Made by a program: the position numbers and the translations under genes
Shown: positions 24,282 to 31,933 of the stretch, in pieces
Position numbering within the stretch: the first letter of the stretch is position 1
Layout: the number at the start of each line of letters is the position of its first letter
Notes under the pieces: generated by a model
The model's input: only the letters and a program-made list of their open reading frames with translations
What the model was told of the DNA's origin: nothing
Databases searched by the model: none
NCBI GenBank assembly: GCA_964582785.1
Contig: CAZOTT010000018.1
Span: forward strand, 1 to 34,340
DNA: 34,340 nucleotides
Direction: 5' to 3'
From: JAMOQA01 sp964582785
GTDB taxonomy: Bacteria; Acidobacteriota; Polarisedimenticolia; J045

Positions 24282-25868
24282 TCAGACCGCGTAGCTGACG
24301 GCGCGGGTCTCGCGGATCACCAGGACCCGCACCTGGTCCGGGTAGTCCACCCGGTCGGTGATCTCCCGGGCGATGTCGCGGGCCAGGAGGATCGCCTCGT
24401 CGTCCGAGACGTTTTCCGACCGGACGTGGACCCGCAACTCGCGTCCCGCCCGGACGGCGACCGCCCGCTCGATCCCCTCCCGCGAGAGGGCGATCTCCTC
24501 GACCTGCCGCAGCCGCTCCATGTGCCGGGCGAGGTTCTCCCGGCGGGCGCCGGGTCGGCCGAGGACCGCCCGGCGCGCCGTGACGAGGACCACGCCCTCG
24601 GGGGTCCGCGGGGCGTCCGGGGGCTGGGCCAGGGCCCGGATCGGACCGGTCACTTCCGCCGGTTCCCCGTACCGGGTGGCGAGGTCCGCCGACGCGATCG
24701 CCACGTGGGCCAGGGGAGGGTCCTTGTCGGCCCGGGCGATCTCGTGGAGCAGGCCGGCGCGGCGCAGCGCCTCGCCGCCGACCCGCAGCGAGGCGGCGAG
24801 GTCCCCCGCCAGGAGGGCCACCTCGCGGGAACGGGACAGCAGGTCCTGGCCGTGGTCGTGGAAGAAGGAGAGCCGGCCGAGCAGGAGGACCAGGCGGTCG
24901 TGGAGCTGGGTGACCCCCAGTTCGAAGGCGATCTTCTCCCCCCGTTCCCGGGCCACGTCGTCGACTTCCTCCCGGGTCTTCTCCACGATCTCCTCGATCC
25001 GGGCGGGATGGATCCGACCGTCCTCGACCAGCTTCTCGAGGGCGCGGGCCGCGATGGTCCGGCGCAGGGGGTCCCAGGAAGAAAGGAGGATCGCCCCCGG
25101 CGTGTCGTCCACCAGCAGGTCCACCCCGAGGGCGTGCTCGAGGGCGCGGATGTTCCGTCCCTCGCGGCCGATCACGCGGCCCTTCATCTCGTCGTTCGGC
25201 AGGCGCACGATGGTGATCGTCCCCTCGCCGACCACCGAGCCCCGCAGGGTGGCCATCGACGCCAGCAGGCGCGCCCGGGCGGCCTCTTCCGCCGCCTCGC
25301 GGGCCTGCTCGTCGACCTTCTGGAGGAGCCGCGCCACCTCGCCCCGGACCTCCTTCTCGACCTCCCCCAGGAGATGGGCCCGGGCCTGTTCCGTCGTCAT
25401 GCCCGCGACCTCCTCCAGCCGCCGCCGGATTTCCTCCTCCGCGGCGCCGATCTCCTGCTCCCGCTGGTCGAGCCGGCTGGCCCGGGCATCGAGCGCTCCC
25501 GCCCGCTCCGCCAGTTCCTCCGCCCGCCCGTCGAGGATGGCCGCCCGCTCCTCGAGACGCACCCGGCGGTCCGCCAGCTCCTGCTGGCGGGCCCGGACCT
25601 CCCTTTCCCGCCGGGCGAGCTTCTCTTCCCGGCGCCGGTGTTCCTCCGCCAGCCGCCGCTCCTCGGCGGCCACCTGCCGCTCCACCTCCTCGCGGATCGC
25701 GGCGTCCTTTTCCGCCTCGACGCTGGCCAGCCGGGCGACGTGCTCGGCCAGCTCCCGGGTCCGGCGGGCGAGCACGAGGGAGAGGGCGATCACCGCGACG
25801 GCCAGGCCGAGGGCGGCCGCCGCCAGGAGGGCCAGGAACGGTCCGGGGACCTGCAGCGCCAGGGGCAT
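24282..25868 (-). CDS. rny: ribonuclease Y homologue with degenerate HD domain
   Basis: A 528-residue protein with RNase Y architecture: N-terminal membrane helix (about 8-30), long Glu/Arg-rich coiled coil (about 35-195), a KH domain (TITIVRLPNDEMKGRVIGREGRNIRALE), and an HD-superfamily domain plus the conserved C-terminal domain ending in VIRETRAVSYAV. RNase Y starts bulk mRNA decay at the membrane. Here the HD residues have decayed: HSIEVAH reads Arg346-S-R-E-V-A-Leu352, the HD pair is His375-Glu376, the SHHGD motif reads AQPPD, and the AADA aspartate is replaced by Arg. Only the HVxI histidine survives. RNA binding is probably kept, but metal-dependent cleavage is doubtful. ATG at 25868 is set by GAGGAAG 8-9 nt upstream. 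The gene is downstream of 6S RNA and followed by ymdB. Confidence 0.9.
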   Translation of the reverse strand: MPLALQVPGPFLALLAAAALGLAVAVIALSLVLARRTRELAEHVARLASVEAEKDAAIREEVERQVAAEERRLAEEHRRREEKLARREREVRARQQELADRRVRLEERAAILDGRAEELAERAGALDARASRLDQREQEIGAAEEEIRRRLEEVAGMTTEQARAHLLGEVEKEVRGEVARLLQKVDEQAREAAEEAARARLLASMATLRGSVVGEGTITIVRLPNDEMKGRVIGREGRNIRALEHALGVDLLVDDTPGAILLSSWDPLRRTIAARALEKLVEDGRIHPARIEEIVEKTREEVDDVARERGEKIAFELGVTQLHDRLVLLLGRLSFFHDHGQDLLSRSREVALLAGDLAASLRVGGEALRRAGLLHEIARADKDPPLAHVAIASADLATRYGEPAEVTGPIRALAQPPDAPRTPEGVVLVTARRAVLGRPGARRENLARHMERLRQVEEIALSREGIERAVAVRAGRELRVHVRSENVSDDEAILLARDIAREITDRVDYPDQVRVLVIRETRAVSYAV

Positions 25869-25883
25869 CGAGCAGCTTCCTCG

Positions 25884-25907
25884 CCGGCCGGGTCCGGTCC
25901 CGGCCGG
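25884..25907 (-). terminator. perfect hairpin between 6S RNA and rny
   Basis: Arms CCGGCCGGG and CCCGGCCGG form a perfect 9-bp stem with a 6-nt loop, just past the 3' end of the predicted 6S RNA and 16 nt before the rny start codon. No T-run follows. It could end or process the 6S transcript, or affect access to the rny ribosome site. Confidence 0.45.
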
Positions 25908-25920
25908 TGGTGGAACGGGG

Positions 25921-26116
25921 TCGTGGACCGGCAGGGCACCCCGGCCGCGGGTGGAGGACGTTCGATGCCTGGAACTCCAGGTGGGTGCCCTCCCGCCGGT
26001 TCGGGCTTCCTCTCCCGGTGGAGTGGCCTGCGCGTCCCCGGCGGAGCCCGGGCTCCCTTCGAGGTGCTGTTGGCTCGAGGTCGTTCCACCGGCGCGGACC
26101 CGGGGGCCCTGTCGGG
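25921..26116 (-). ncRNA. ssrS: 6S RNA (predicted from structure and position)
   Basis: The roughly 196-nt - strand segment between zapA and rny folds like 6S RNA, which binds RNA polymerase by mimicking an open promoter. The two ends pair over about 17 bp: CAGGGC (26111-26106) with GCCCTG (25937-25932), CCCC with GGGG (25942-25939, one bulged T), GG with CC, and CCGCG (26097-26093) with CGCGG (25949-25945). A large central bubble follows (26092-26047 and 25989-25950). Its 3' side holds a small hairpin, CCTGG-AGTT-CCAGG (25981-25968), as in known 6S RNAs. The apical stem starts with CTCCGCCGG (26046-26038) paired to 25999-25990. Position downstream of zapA is a known 6S context. A -10 box lies just upstream. 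Ends are approximate, and there is no primary-sequence proof. Confidence 0.7.
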
Positions 26117-26122
26117 AGACCC

Positions 26123-26128
26123 AGTATA
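26123..26128 (-). promoter_or_regulatory. -10 element for 6S RNA
   Basis: TATACT on the - strand (context GATATACTGG), a near-consensus -10, begins the gene-free stretch right after the zapA stop. Its start point would fall near 26116, at the 5' end of the predicted 6S fold. No recognisable -35 is seen at 17 nt. Confidence 0.5.
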
Positions 26129-26152
26129 TCGGGGACGGGGGCGGGCCGCGCC

Positions 26153-26503
26153 TCAGTCCTCCCCGGGCAGGGACGGCCCCTCGGCGACGGTTTCCTCGAG
26201 GGCGGCGAGGCGCGCCTCGAGGGCGGCCAGGCGTTCCCGCAGCCGGCCCGCCCCCCGGACCACCGCCCGCCGCAGGTCCTCCCGCTCCGCCGCCACGTTG
26301 AGGGCGGACAGGACGACGACGCGCGGATCGTCGAGGGACGCCCGGTCCCCCGCGATCTCCCGGATGGTCCGGTCGACCTCCTCGGCGAGGCGCCGCAGTT
26401 CCTCCGGGTCGTCTCCCTGGAGCCGGTAGGTCCGCCCGCCGATCGCCACCGGGACCCCCCGGTGCTTCTCCCGGCCGGGTCCTTCCTGCCGCTCGTTCTC
26501 CAT
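26153..26503 (-). CDS. zapA: cell division protein ZapA
   Basis: A 116-residue protein with the ZapA pattern. A short beta segment VPVAIGGRTYRLQGDDPEEL is followed by LRRLAEEVDRTIREIAG, the helix RVVVLSALNVAAE, and a C-terminal coiled coil rich in Arg, Ala and Glu. ZapA bundles FtsZ filaments at the division site. The ATG at 26503 has GGGAGG upstream and a TATACT -10 box about 22 nt away. It heads the long - strand cluster and diverges from pheS. Confidence 0.9.
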   Translation of the reverse strand: MENERQEGPGREKHRGVPVAIGGRTYRLQGDDPEELRRLAEEVDRTIREIAGDRASLDDPRVVVLSALNVAAEREDLRRAVVRGAGRLRERLAALEARLAALEETVAEGPSLPGED

Positions 26504-26525
26504 CCTGGCCTCCCGGAAGGGATGG

Positions 26526-26531
26526 AGTATA
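26526..26531 (-). promoter_or_regulatory. -10 element for zapA
   Basis: TATACT on the - strand (context GGTATACTCC) would start transcription near 26519 and give a leader of about 16 nt that holds the GGGAGG ribosome site. No clear -35 in the GC-rich sequence upstream. It lies 42 bp from the divergent pheS -10 box. Confidence 0.5.
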
Positions 26532-26573
26532 CCGCGGGAACCCGCGGCGCCCCCCGGCCCCCGCCGGGACGGC

Positions 26574-26579
26574 TACAAT
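26574..26579 (+). promoter_or_regulatory. -10 element for pheS
   Basis: TACAAT in the context GGCTACAATGG, the same as the carA -10 box (CCTACAATGC). Start near 26586, leader of about 57 nt. No clear -35 at 17 nt. A hairpin-prone GCCGG-rich leader follows; no attenuator is recognised. Confidence 0.45.
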
Positions 26580-26642
26580 GGCGCGGCCCGCCGGGCCGGC
26601 GGGTCCGAGGAAGGCGCCGGCAGGCGCCCGGGAGCCGAGAAG

Positions 26643-28178
26643 ATGACCGACACGTTCCGCCCCGTCGAAGCCGTGGTTCTCCGCGTCCTTGCCGCCCGGA
26701 AGGAGGCCACCGCCGTCGAGGAGATCGCCCGGGAGGCGGACCTGGACCAGAGCCCGGTGGCGGCCGCGGTCCGGCGCCTGGCCGAGCTGGGACTGGTCCG
26801 GGTCCGGGAGGAAGACCGGGAGGAGCTCCGCCTCGGGCCGCGGGCCCGGGGGTTCCCCGGCGGGGAGTTTCCCGAGCGCCGGGTCGCCCGCGCGCTGCGG
26901 GAGCTGGGCGGGCGCGCCGAGCTCCCCGACCTGCCGGGGGCGTCGGGCCTGCCGATGAAGCAGGTGGGTGAATCGATCCGCTGGCTCGCCGCCCGGGGCT
27001 GGGCCACCAAGGAAGGCCGCGCCCTCTCCCTGGGGGAGCCCTGGCGGGAGGGGGAGCCGGCCCCGGCCCCGGACGAGCGGCTGGTGGCCCGCCTCCGGGA
27101 GGGCGGACCTGCCCGGCGGGCGGACCTGGCGGCCGAGGGTTTCCCGGTGGAGGAGGCGCTGGCCCTGCTCGCCGGGCGCCCGGGGGTGATCGAGACCCGC
27201 GTGCGCCGCCGCCGCCTCGCCGAGCTGACCGAGGCCGGCTCCCGGCAGGTGGCCCGCGGCATCACCGCGCGGGAGGAGGTGACGGAGCTGACCACCGACC
27301 TCCTGGTCTCGGGGCGCTGGCGGGAGGTGGACTTCCGGCCCTACGACGTCACCCTGCCCGGCCCCCGGGTCTCCCCGGGGAAGGAACACCCGTTCCGGCG
27401 GACCCTCGAGAAGACGCGGCGGGTCTTCCTCGAGATGGGCTTCGAGGAGGTGGAAAGCCCCTGGGTCGAGTCGGCCTTCTGGGACTTCGATGCGCTCTTC
27501 CAGCCCCAGGACCACCCCGCGCGGGACATGCAGGACACGTTCTACGTGGCGCGGCCCGGGCAGGCGCGCCTGCCGGACGAGGAGCTGGTGGAGCGGGTCG
27601 GCCGGACCCACGAGGACGGGGGGGAGACCGGTTCCCTCGGGTGGCGGACCCGCTGGGACCGCGACCTGGCGGCCCGGCCGGTCCTCCGGACCCACACGAC
27701 GGCCGCCAGCATCCGCGCCCTCGCGGCCGACCCCGCGCCGCCCCGGAAGGTCTTCTGCGTGGGGCCCGTCTTTCGCCGCGAGACGATCGACTACAAGCAC
27801 CTGCCTGTCTTCCACCAGGTGGACGGGATCGTGATCGACGAGCGGGCCTCCTTCGCCGGCCTGCTGTCCCTGCTGCGCACGTTCTACCGGAAGATGGGCT
27901 TCGGGAAGATCCAGTTCCGGCCGGCCTTCTTTCCCTACACCGAGCCCTCGGTGGAAGTGTTCGTCTGGATGGAAACCCGCTCCGACTGGGTGGAGATGGG
28001 AGGGGCCGGCATCTTCCGGCCGGAGGTGACGGAGCCCCTCGGTTGCCGGGTCCCGGTCCTCGCCTGGGGCCTCGGGCTCGAGCGCCTCGCCATGTTCCGC
28101 TACGACCTCTCGGACATCCGGGAGATCTACCTCGCGCACCTGCGCTGGCTCGAGGAGGTCCCGCTGTGCCGATCCTAG
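26643..28178 (+). CDS. pheS: phenylalanyl-tRNA synthetase alpha subunit, archaeal/eukaryotic type
   Basis: A 511-residue protein, longer than bacterial PheS (about 340). Its N-terminal 215 residues are winged-helix-like domains (VEAVVLRVLAARKEATAVEE...), as in archaeal and eukaryotic PheRS alpha, instead of the bacterial coiled coil. The class II core has HPFRRTLEKTRRVFLEMGFEE, FWDFDALFQPQDHPARDMQDTF, HTTAASIRAL, motif 2 around FCVGPVFRRETIDYKHLPVFHQ, and motif 3 GLGLERLAMFRYDLSDIR. It charges tRNA-Phe as an alpha2-beta2 enzyme with PheT, with which it overlaps by 13 nt. The ATG at 26643 has GGAG 8 nt upstream. Among bacteria, this type is best known from spirochaetes, so transfer is likely here. 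The gene is inverted relative to its neighbours. Confidence 0.93.
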   Translation: MTDTFRPVEAVVLRVLAARKEATAVEEIAREADLDQSPVAAAVRRLAELGLVRVREEDREELRLGPRARGFPGGEFPERRVARALRELGGRAELPDLPGASGLPMKQVGESIRWLAARGWATKEGRALSLGEPWREGEPAPAPDERLVARLREGGPARRADLAAEGFPVEEALALLAGRPGVIETRVRRRRLAELTEAGSRQVARGITAREEVTELTTDLLVSGRWREVDFRPYDVTLPGPRVSPGKEHPFRRTLEKTRRVFLEMGFEEVESPWVESAFWDFDALFQPQDHPARDMQDTFYVARPGQARLPDEELVERVGRTHEDGGETGSLGWRTRWDRDLAARPVLRTHTTAASIRALAADPAPPRKVFCVGPVFRRETIDYKHLPVFHQVDGIVIDERASFAGLLSLLRTFYRKMGFGKIQFRPAFFPYTEPSVEVFVWMETRSDWVEMGGAGIFRPEVTEPLGCRVPVLAWGLGLERLAMFRYDLSDIREIYLAHLRWLEEVPLCRS

Positions 28179-30019
28179 GAATCGCCCTCGACGAGCTGTA
28201 CCAGCACCTGGGCACCACCCTGCCCGCCGAGCGTCTCGAGGAAGAACTGCATCGTTTCGGGTGCTCGGTGGAGGGCTGGGCCGAGCTGGGACGCTGGCGC
28301 TGTCCCCGCTGCGGGGCGGTCAGCGAGAGCCCCGAGGCCGGGGTCCCCCCGGTGGCCTGCGACGGTTGCGGGGCCGATCTCCGGGAGTGCGATCCCCCGG
28401 CCCGGGACCTCGGGACGGTCCGCGTCCTGAAGATGGAGCTGCTGGCGGTGCGCCCCGATCTCTTCGATCCCCCCGGGTTGGCCCGGGCCCTGCGCGGGTT
28501 CCTCGGGCTGGAGGAAGGCGCCCCGGCGTACCCGGTCGAGAAGGGAGACTGGCGGGTGGAGGTCGATCCCGCCCTCGCCGGCCCGGAGGTGGTCCGTCCC
28601 CGGATCGCGGCGGCCACGGTGCACGACGTGGACATCGACGAGGCCCGCCTCCGTTCCCTGATGAAGCTCCAGGAAAACGTCCACTGGGCCCTCGGGCGGG
28701 ACCGGAAGCTGGCGTCCATCGGCGTCTACGACCTGCGCCACGTCTCCGGCCCCCGCCTGCGGTACCGGGCGGTGCCCCCCGATGGCGTGCGGTTCGTGCC
28801 GCTGGGGTTCGACCCGGCGGACCCGGGGGCGGCGCTGACGCCGGCGGAGATCCTGGAGCGGCACCCGAAGGGGAAGGCGTTCGCCCGGCTGCTCGCGGGA
28901 GCGCGGCGGGTGCCCCTGCTCGAGGATGCCGACGGGGGGGTGCTCTCGATGCCCCCGATCATCAACTCCGAGAACACGCGGGTCACGACGAAGACGCGCG
29001 AGGTCCTGGTCGATGTCACCGGCCTCGAGGACCGCCACGTGGAGCGGGCGCTGAACATCGTCGTCACGAGCCTGCTCGAAGCGAGCCCCGGGGCGTTCGC
29101 CCGCACCGTGGAGATCCACTACGCGACCGGGATCCGCCGCACCCCGGACCTCGCACCGCAGGAGGTGCACCTCTGCCCGGTCGAAACCGGGCGTCTCATC
29201 GGCGTCGAGTGGTCCGGGGAGGAAGTCGCCCGCCTGCTCCGCCGGATGCGCCACGACGCCGAGGCCCGGGAGGACCACGTGCGGGTCCTCGTTCCCGCCT
29301 GGCGGGCGGACATTCTCCATCCCCGGGACCTCATGGAGGACGTCGCGATCGCCCACGGCTACGACCGGATGCCGGAGGTTTCCCTCGCGACGGCGACCTG
29401 GGGCGGGCCGCTGCCCCGGGAGGAACTGGCGGCGGCAACCCGCGCGGCCCTGGCCGGCCTCGGCATGCTCGAGGTGATGACCCTCGCCCTGACCAGCGAG
29501 GAAGCCACCTACCGGAGGGCGGGACTCCCCGACCGGGACCGCCACGTGCGGCTGGAAAACCCGATCAGCGTGGAACAGACGATGCTGCGGGTGTCCCTCG
29601 TGCCGGGGCTGCTCGAGACCCTCGCCCTCAACCTGGGCCACCCGTACCCGCAGCGGATCTTCGAGGTCGGGATGGTCACCCTGCTCGACGAGGAAGCGGA
29701 AACCGGCGCCCGGGAACACCTGCGGGCGGCGTTCGCCCTCGCCGGGGACGGTACCGGGTACGCCGACGTCCGGGCCGCGGTGGACGCCCTCCTGCGGGAG
29801 CTGGGGGTGCCGGCCGGCGCGGCGGAATTCCGTCCGCTGGAGCTCCCCCTCTTCCTGGCGGGGCGCGGGGCGGAGGTGCTCGTCGGCGGGCGGCCCGCCG
29901 GTTTCCTCGGCGAGGTGCACCCCGCGGTCCTCGAGGGGCACCGGATCGTCCACCCGGTGGCCGTGGCGGAACTCTTCCCGGAGGAGGTGGGCGGGGGGCG
30001 GGGCCCCGCCGCGGGTTGA
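28166..30019 (+). CDS. pheT: phenylalanyl-tRNA synthetase beta subunit, archaeal/eukaryotic type, with zinc-ribbon insertion
   Basis: A 617-residue protein, shorter than bacterial PheT (about 800) because it lacks the N-terminal tRNA-binding (EMAP-like) and C-terminal anticodon-binding domains. It starts directly with the archaeal-type ILGIALDELYQHLG. Conserved blocks include RPDLFDPPGLARALRGFLG, SIGVYDLRHVSGP, MPPIINSENTRVTT (typical of the archaeal editing-domain region), MEDVAIAHGYDRMP (B5), LENPISVEQTMLRVSLVPGLL and QRIFEVG. Unusual is a CxxC-x15-CxxC zinc ribbon at residues 46-68 (Cys46, Cys49, Cys65, Cys68) inserted near the N-terminus. The GTG at 28166 is set by GAGGAGG 7 nt upstream and overlaps the pheS end; longer upstream frames lie inside pheS and are rejected. 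Confidence 0.93.
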   Translation: MPILGIALDELYQHLGTTLPAERLEEELHRFGCSVEGWAELGRWRCPRCGAVSESPEAGVPPVACDGCGADLRECDPPARDLGTVRVLKMELLAVRPDLFDPPGLARALRGFLGLEEGAPAYPVEKGDWRVEVDPALAGPEVVRPRIAAATVHDVDIDEARLRSLMKLQENVHWALGRDRKLASIGVYDLRHVSGPRLRYRAVPPDGVRFVPLGFDPADPGAALTPAEILERHPKGKAFARLLAGARRVPLLEDADGGVLSMPPIINSENTRVTTKTREVLVDVTGLEDRHVERALNIVVTSLLEASPGAFARTVEIHYATGIRRTPDLAPQEVHLCPVETGRLIGVEWSGEEVARLLRRMRHDAEAREDHVRVLVPAWRADILHPRDLMEDVAIAHGYDRMPEVSLATATWGGPLPREELAAATRAALAGLGMLEVMTLALTSEEATYRRAGLPDRDRHVRLENPISVEQTMLRVSLVPGLLETLALNLGHPYPQRIFEVGMVTLLDEEAETGAREHLRAAFALAGDGTGYADVRAAVDALLRELGVPAGAAEFRPLELPLFLAGRGAEVLVGGRPAGFLGEVHPAVLEGHRIVHPVAVAELFPEEVGGGRGPAAG

Positions 30020-30038
30020 CGGTTCCCGGGGTGCGCCC

Positions 30039-31226
30039 TCAGCGGCGTCCCCGCAGGGGGTAGAGGAGCAGGCGGGCGTCCACGCCACCGACGAGGACGG
30101 GGTGGCGACGGGCGGCGGCCAGCCCGAGTTCCCGGGTGAGGCCGGGGTCCCCGGAAAGAACGGCCAGCGTCCACCCGGGGAGCCGGCGCGCCAGCCCCCC
30201 GAGGGCCCGCCAGGCGGCGCGCAGGCCGGGACCCGCGAGCCGCCTGCCCCACGGAGGGTTGGCCAGGACGAGCCCGGGCCGGGGGTCCGGCGCTACCAGC
30301 CGGTCCACGCTCTCCTGCCGGACCTCCACGTGCCCCCCGAGGCCCGCACGGGCGACCGCCCGGCGGGTCTCCGCCACCCGGGCGGGATCGATGTCGGCCC
30401 CTAGGATCGGCCCGTGTTCCGGGGGAGGGCGCCGCGCCGCCAGTTCCTCCGCGAGGCGGGACAGGGGCACGTCGCGGAACGGAAGCAGGACCCCGAGGGC
30501 CAGGCGGCCCGGATCCCGGGCGGCGGGAAGGCCCAGGGCCACCGCGGCCGCCTCGACCAGGAGGGTCCCCGAGCCGCAGAACGGATCGAGAAGGGGTCGT
30601 TCGCCGCGCGCCCCCGCTAGGATCGCCAGCCCGGCGGCGACGTCTTCCCGCAGGGGAGCCGCGGCGTTGCGGGGGCCCCGGCGGTAGTGGAGACTCCCCC
30701 CGCCCAGGTCCAGCCCGATGGAACACGATCCCCGCCGGATCGTCACGTCCAGCAGGACGCGGGGCCGGCGCGGGTCCACGGGAGGCGCTCCCCGGCCCCG
30801 GTCCCGGAACCGGTCCCGGACCGCGTCCTTGGCCAGGCGCGCGACGTGAACGGTATGCCGGAGGGCGGGGGAGCGTCCCCGGGCACGGACCGCGAAGGGA
30901 ACCCCGGGCGGGAGCCACCGTTCCCAGGGGATCCCGCGGATCGCCGCGCCGAGGGGCGCGGGTTCCGCGGGCACGCCCCGGACGAAGTCGAGAACCACCC
31001 GTCCCGCCGCCCGGAGGGCCAGGGTCGCCCGCGCGGAGGCCGCCAGCCGGGCGTCGTCTCCACCCGGCAGGTCGACGTGCACCGCCGCGGGACCCGCTTC
31101 CCCGGCGGGCAGCCCCAAGCGCACGGACACCTCTTCCGCGGCGGCCCTGGCAAGGCCCGGGGTGACGACCAGGCGCAGGAGCGGCGGAACCCCCGGGCGC
31201 TGCGCCGGGACCCGCCGACCGGTCAC
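30039..31226 (-). CDS. THUMP-domain rRNA guanine-N2 methyltransferase (COG0116, RlmL/TrmN-like)
   Basis: A 395-residue protein. Residues about 15-170 form the ferredoxin-like/THUMP RNA-binding part (LLRLVVTPGLARAAAEEV at the start). The UPF0020 Rossmann methyltransferase follows: a GLDLGGGSLHYRRGPRNAAAPLRE block typical of COG0116, SAM motif I LLDPFCGSGTLLVEAA, GADIDPARV, and catalytic NPPWGRRL. Relatives methylate guanine N2 in 23S rRNA (RlmL, G2445) or tRNA (TrmN). The exact target cannot be read. The GTG start lies 1 nt after the rplT stop, so it is coupled to ribosomal protein synthesis, consistent with an rRNA target. It converges on pheT with 19 nt between stops. Confidence 0.85.
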   Translation of the reverse strand: MTGRRVPAQRPGVPPLLRLVVTPGLARAAAEEVSVRLGLPAGEAGPAAVHVDLPGGDDARLAASARATLALRAAGRVVLDFVRGVPAEPAPLGAAIRGIPWERWLPPGVPFAVRARGRSPALRHTVHVARLAKDAVRDRFRDRGRGAPPVDPRRPRVLLDVTIRRGSCSIGLDLGGGSLHYRRGPRNAAAPLREDVAAGLAILAGARGERPLLDPFCGSGTLLVEAAAVALGLPAARDPGRLALGVLLPFRDVPLSRLAEELAARRPPPEHGPILGADIDPARVAETRRAVARAGLGGHVEVRQESVDRLVAPDPRPGLVLANPPWGRRLAGPGLRAAWRALGGLARRLPGWTLAVLSGDPGLTRELGLAAARRHPVLVGGVDARLLLYPLRGRR

Positions 31227-31227
31227 C

Positions 31228-31584
31228 TCAGGCGAGGGCCGCCCGGGCCTTCTCGACCAGGGCGCCGAACGCCGCCGGTTCCCGCACCGCCAGGTCCGCG
31301 AGCATCCTGCGATCGATCTCGACCCCGGCCTTGTTCAGCCCGTCGATGAACCGGCTGTAGGAAATCCCGTTCTGCCGGGCGGCGGCCCCGATCCGCTGGA
31401 TCCAGAGGCGGCGGAACTGGCGCTTCTTCTGGCGCCGGTCGCGGTAGGCGAAGGCCAGGGAGCGGTCGACCTGCTCCCGCGCGATCCGGTAGCAGTTGTG
31501 CTTGCTCAGGTAGTAGCCCTTCGCCCGGGCCAGGATCTTCCGGCGGCGCCGCCGCCGCTTCGTGCCCCGTTTGACTCTCGGCAT
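31228..31584 (-). CDS. rplT: 50S ribosomal protein L20
   Basis: The 118-residue L20, with the basic N-terminal helix (PRVKRGTKRRRRRRKILARA) and the conserved GYYLSKHNCYRIAREQV, LAFAYRDRRQKKRQFRRLW and ARQNGISYSRFIDGLNKA blocks. L20 binds 23S rRNA early in 50S assembly and represses its own operon in several bacteria. Strong ribosome site GAGGAGG upstream. A 93-nt gap separates it from rpmI, longer than usual, and could hold a regulatory RNA fold. Confidence 0.97.
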   Translation of the reverse strand: MPRVKRGTKRRRRRRKILARAKGYYLSKHNCYRIAREQVDRSLAFAYRDRRQKKRQFRRLWIQRIGAAARQNGISYSRFIDGLNKAGVEIDRRMLADLAVREPAAFGALVEKARAALA

Positions 31585-31677
31585 CGTCCACCTCCTCGCG
31601 CGCGCACCCGGCCGGTGCGGGGGGAGAACGCCGGGCCGGACGGGCAGGATTCCCGGCCGCGGCGGGGTGGGGGAAGG

Positions 31678-31881
31678 TCAGTCGCGCCCGTACGGCAGCA
31701 GGTGGCGGATCACCCCGGCGTCCGCCTCGGAGGCGTAGGTGTCCGTGTCCAGGTGCCGGCGGCGCTTCGAGTCCTTCTTGGTCAGGATGTGGCTCTTGTA
31801 CGCCTTCGACCGCTTGAACTTCCCGTTGGCGGTGACGCGGAACCTCTTGGCCGCGCCGCGATGGGTCTTGAGCTTGGGCAT
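31678..31881 (-). CDS. rpmI: 50S ribosomal protein L35
   Basis: The 67-residue L35, with the conserved start PKLKTHRGAAKRFRVTANGK, KRSKAYKSHILTKK and RRRHLDTD. GGAG lies 6 nt before the ATG. Usually infC (IF-3) lies directly upstream between thrS and rpmI. Here only 52 nt separate rpmI from thrS, so infC is absent from this place. Confidence 0.97.
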   Translation of the reverse strand: MPKLKTHRGAAKRFRVTANGKFKRSKAYKSHILTKKDSKRRRHLDTDTYASEADAGVIRHLLPYGRD

Positions 31882-31933
31882 CGTGGTCTCCGTTCCTCCC
31901 GGGCCGGCGGCGGTCCCGTCCCGGCTCGTTTCC

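Noticed and set aside
25921..26116. SRP RNA, RNase P RNA or tmRNA in the zapA-rny gap
   Set aside because: None of the conserved cores I know for these RNAs is present; the paired-ends-plus-bubble fold fits 6S RNA better.
26581..26642. A leader-peptide attenuator for pheST
   Set aside because: The short leader has no Phe-rich reading frame and no terminator T-run, so I do not call one.
24282..28139. Extension of the rny frame far upstream through zapA and pheS
   Set aside because: The RNase Y membrane helix starts right after ATG 25868, which has a ribosome site. The upstream part is a shadow of pheS and of the 6S region.
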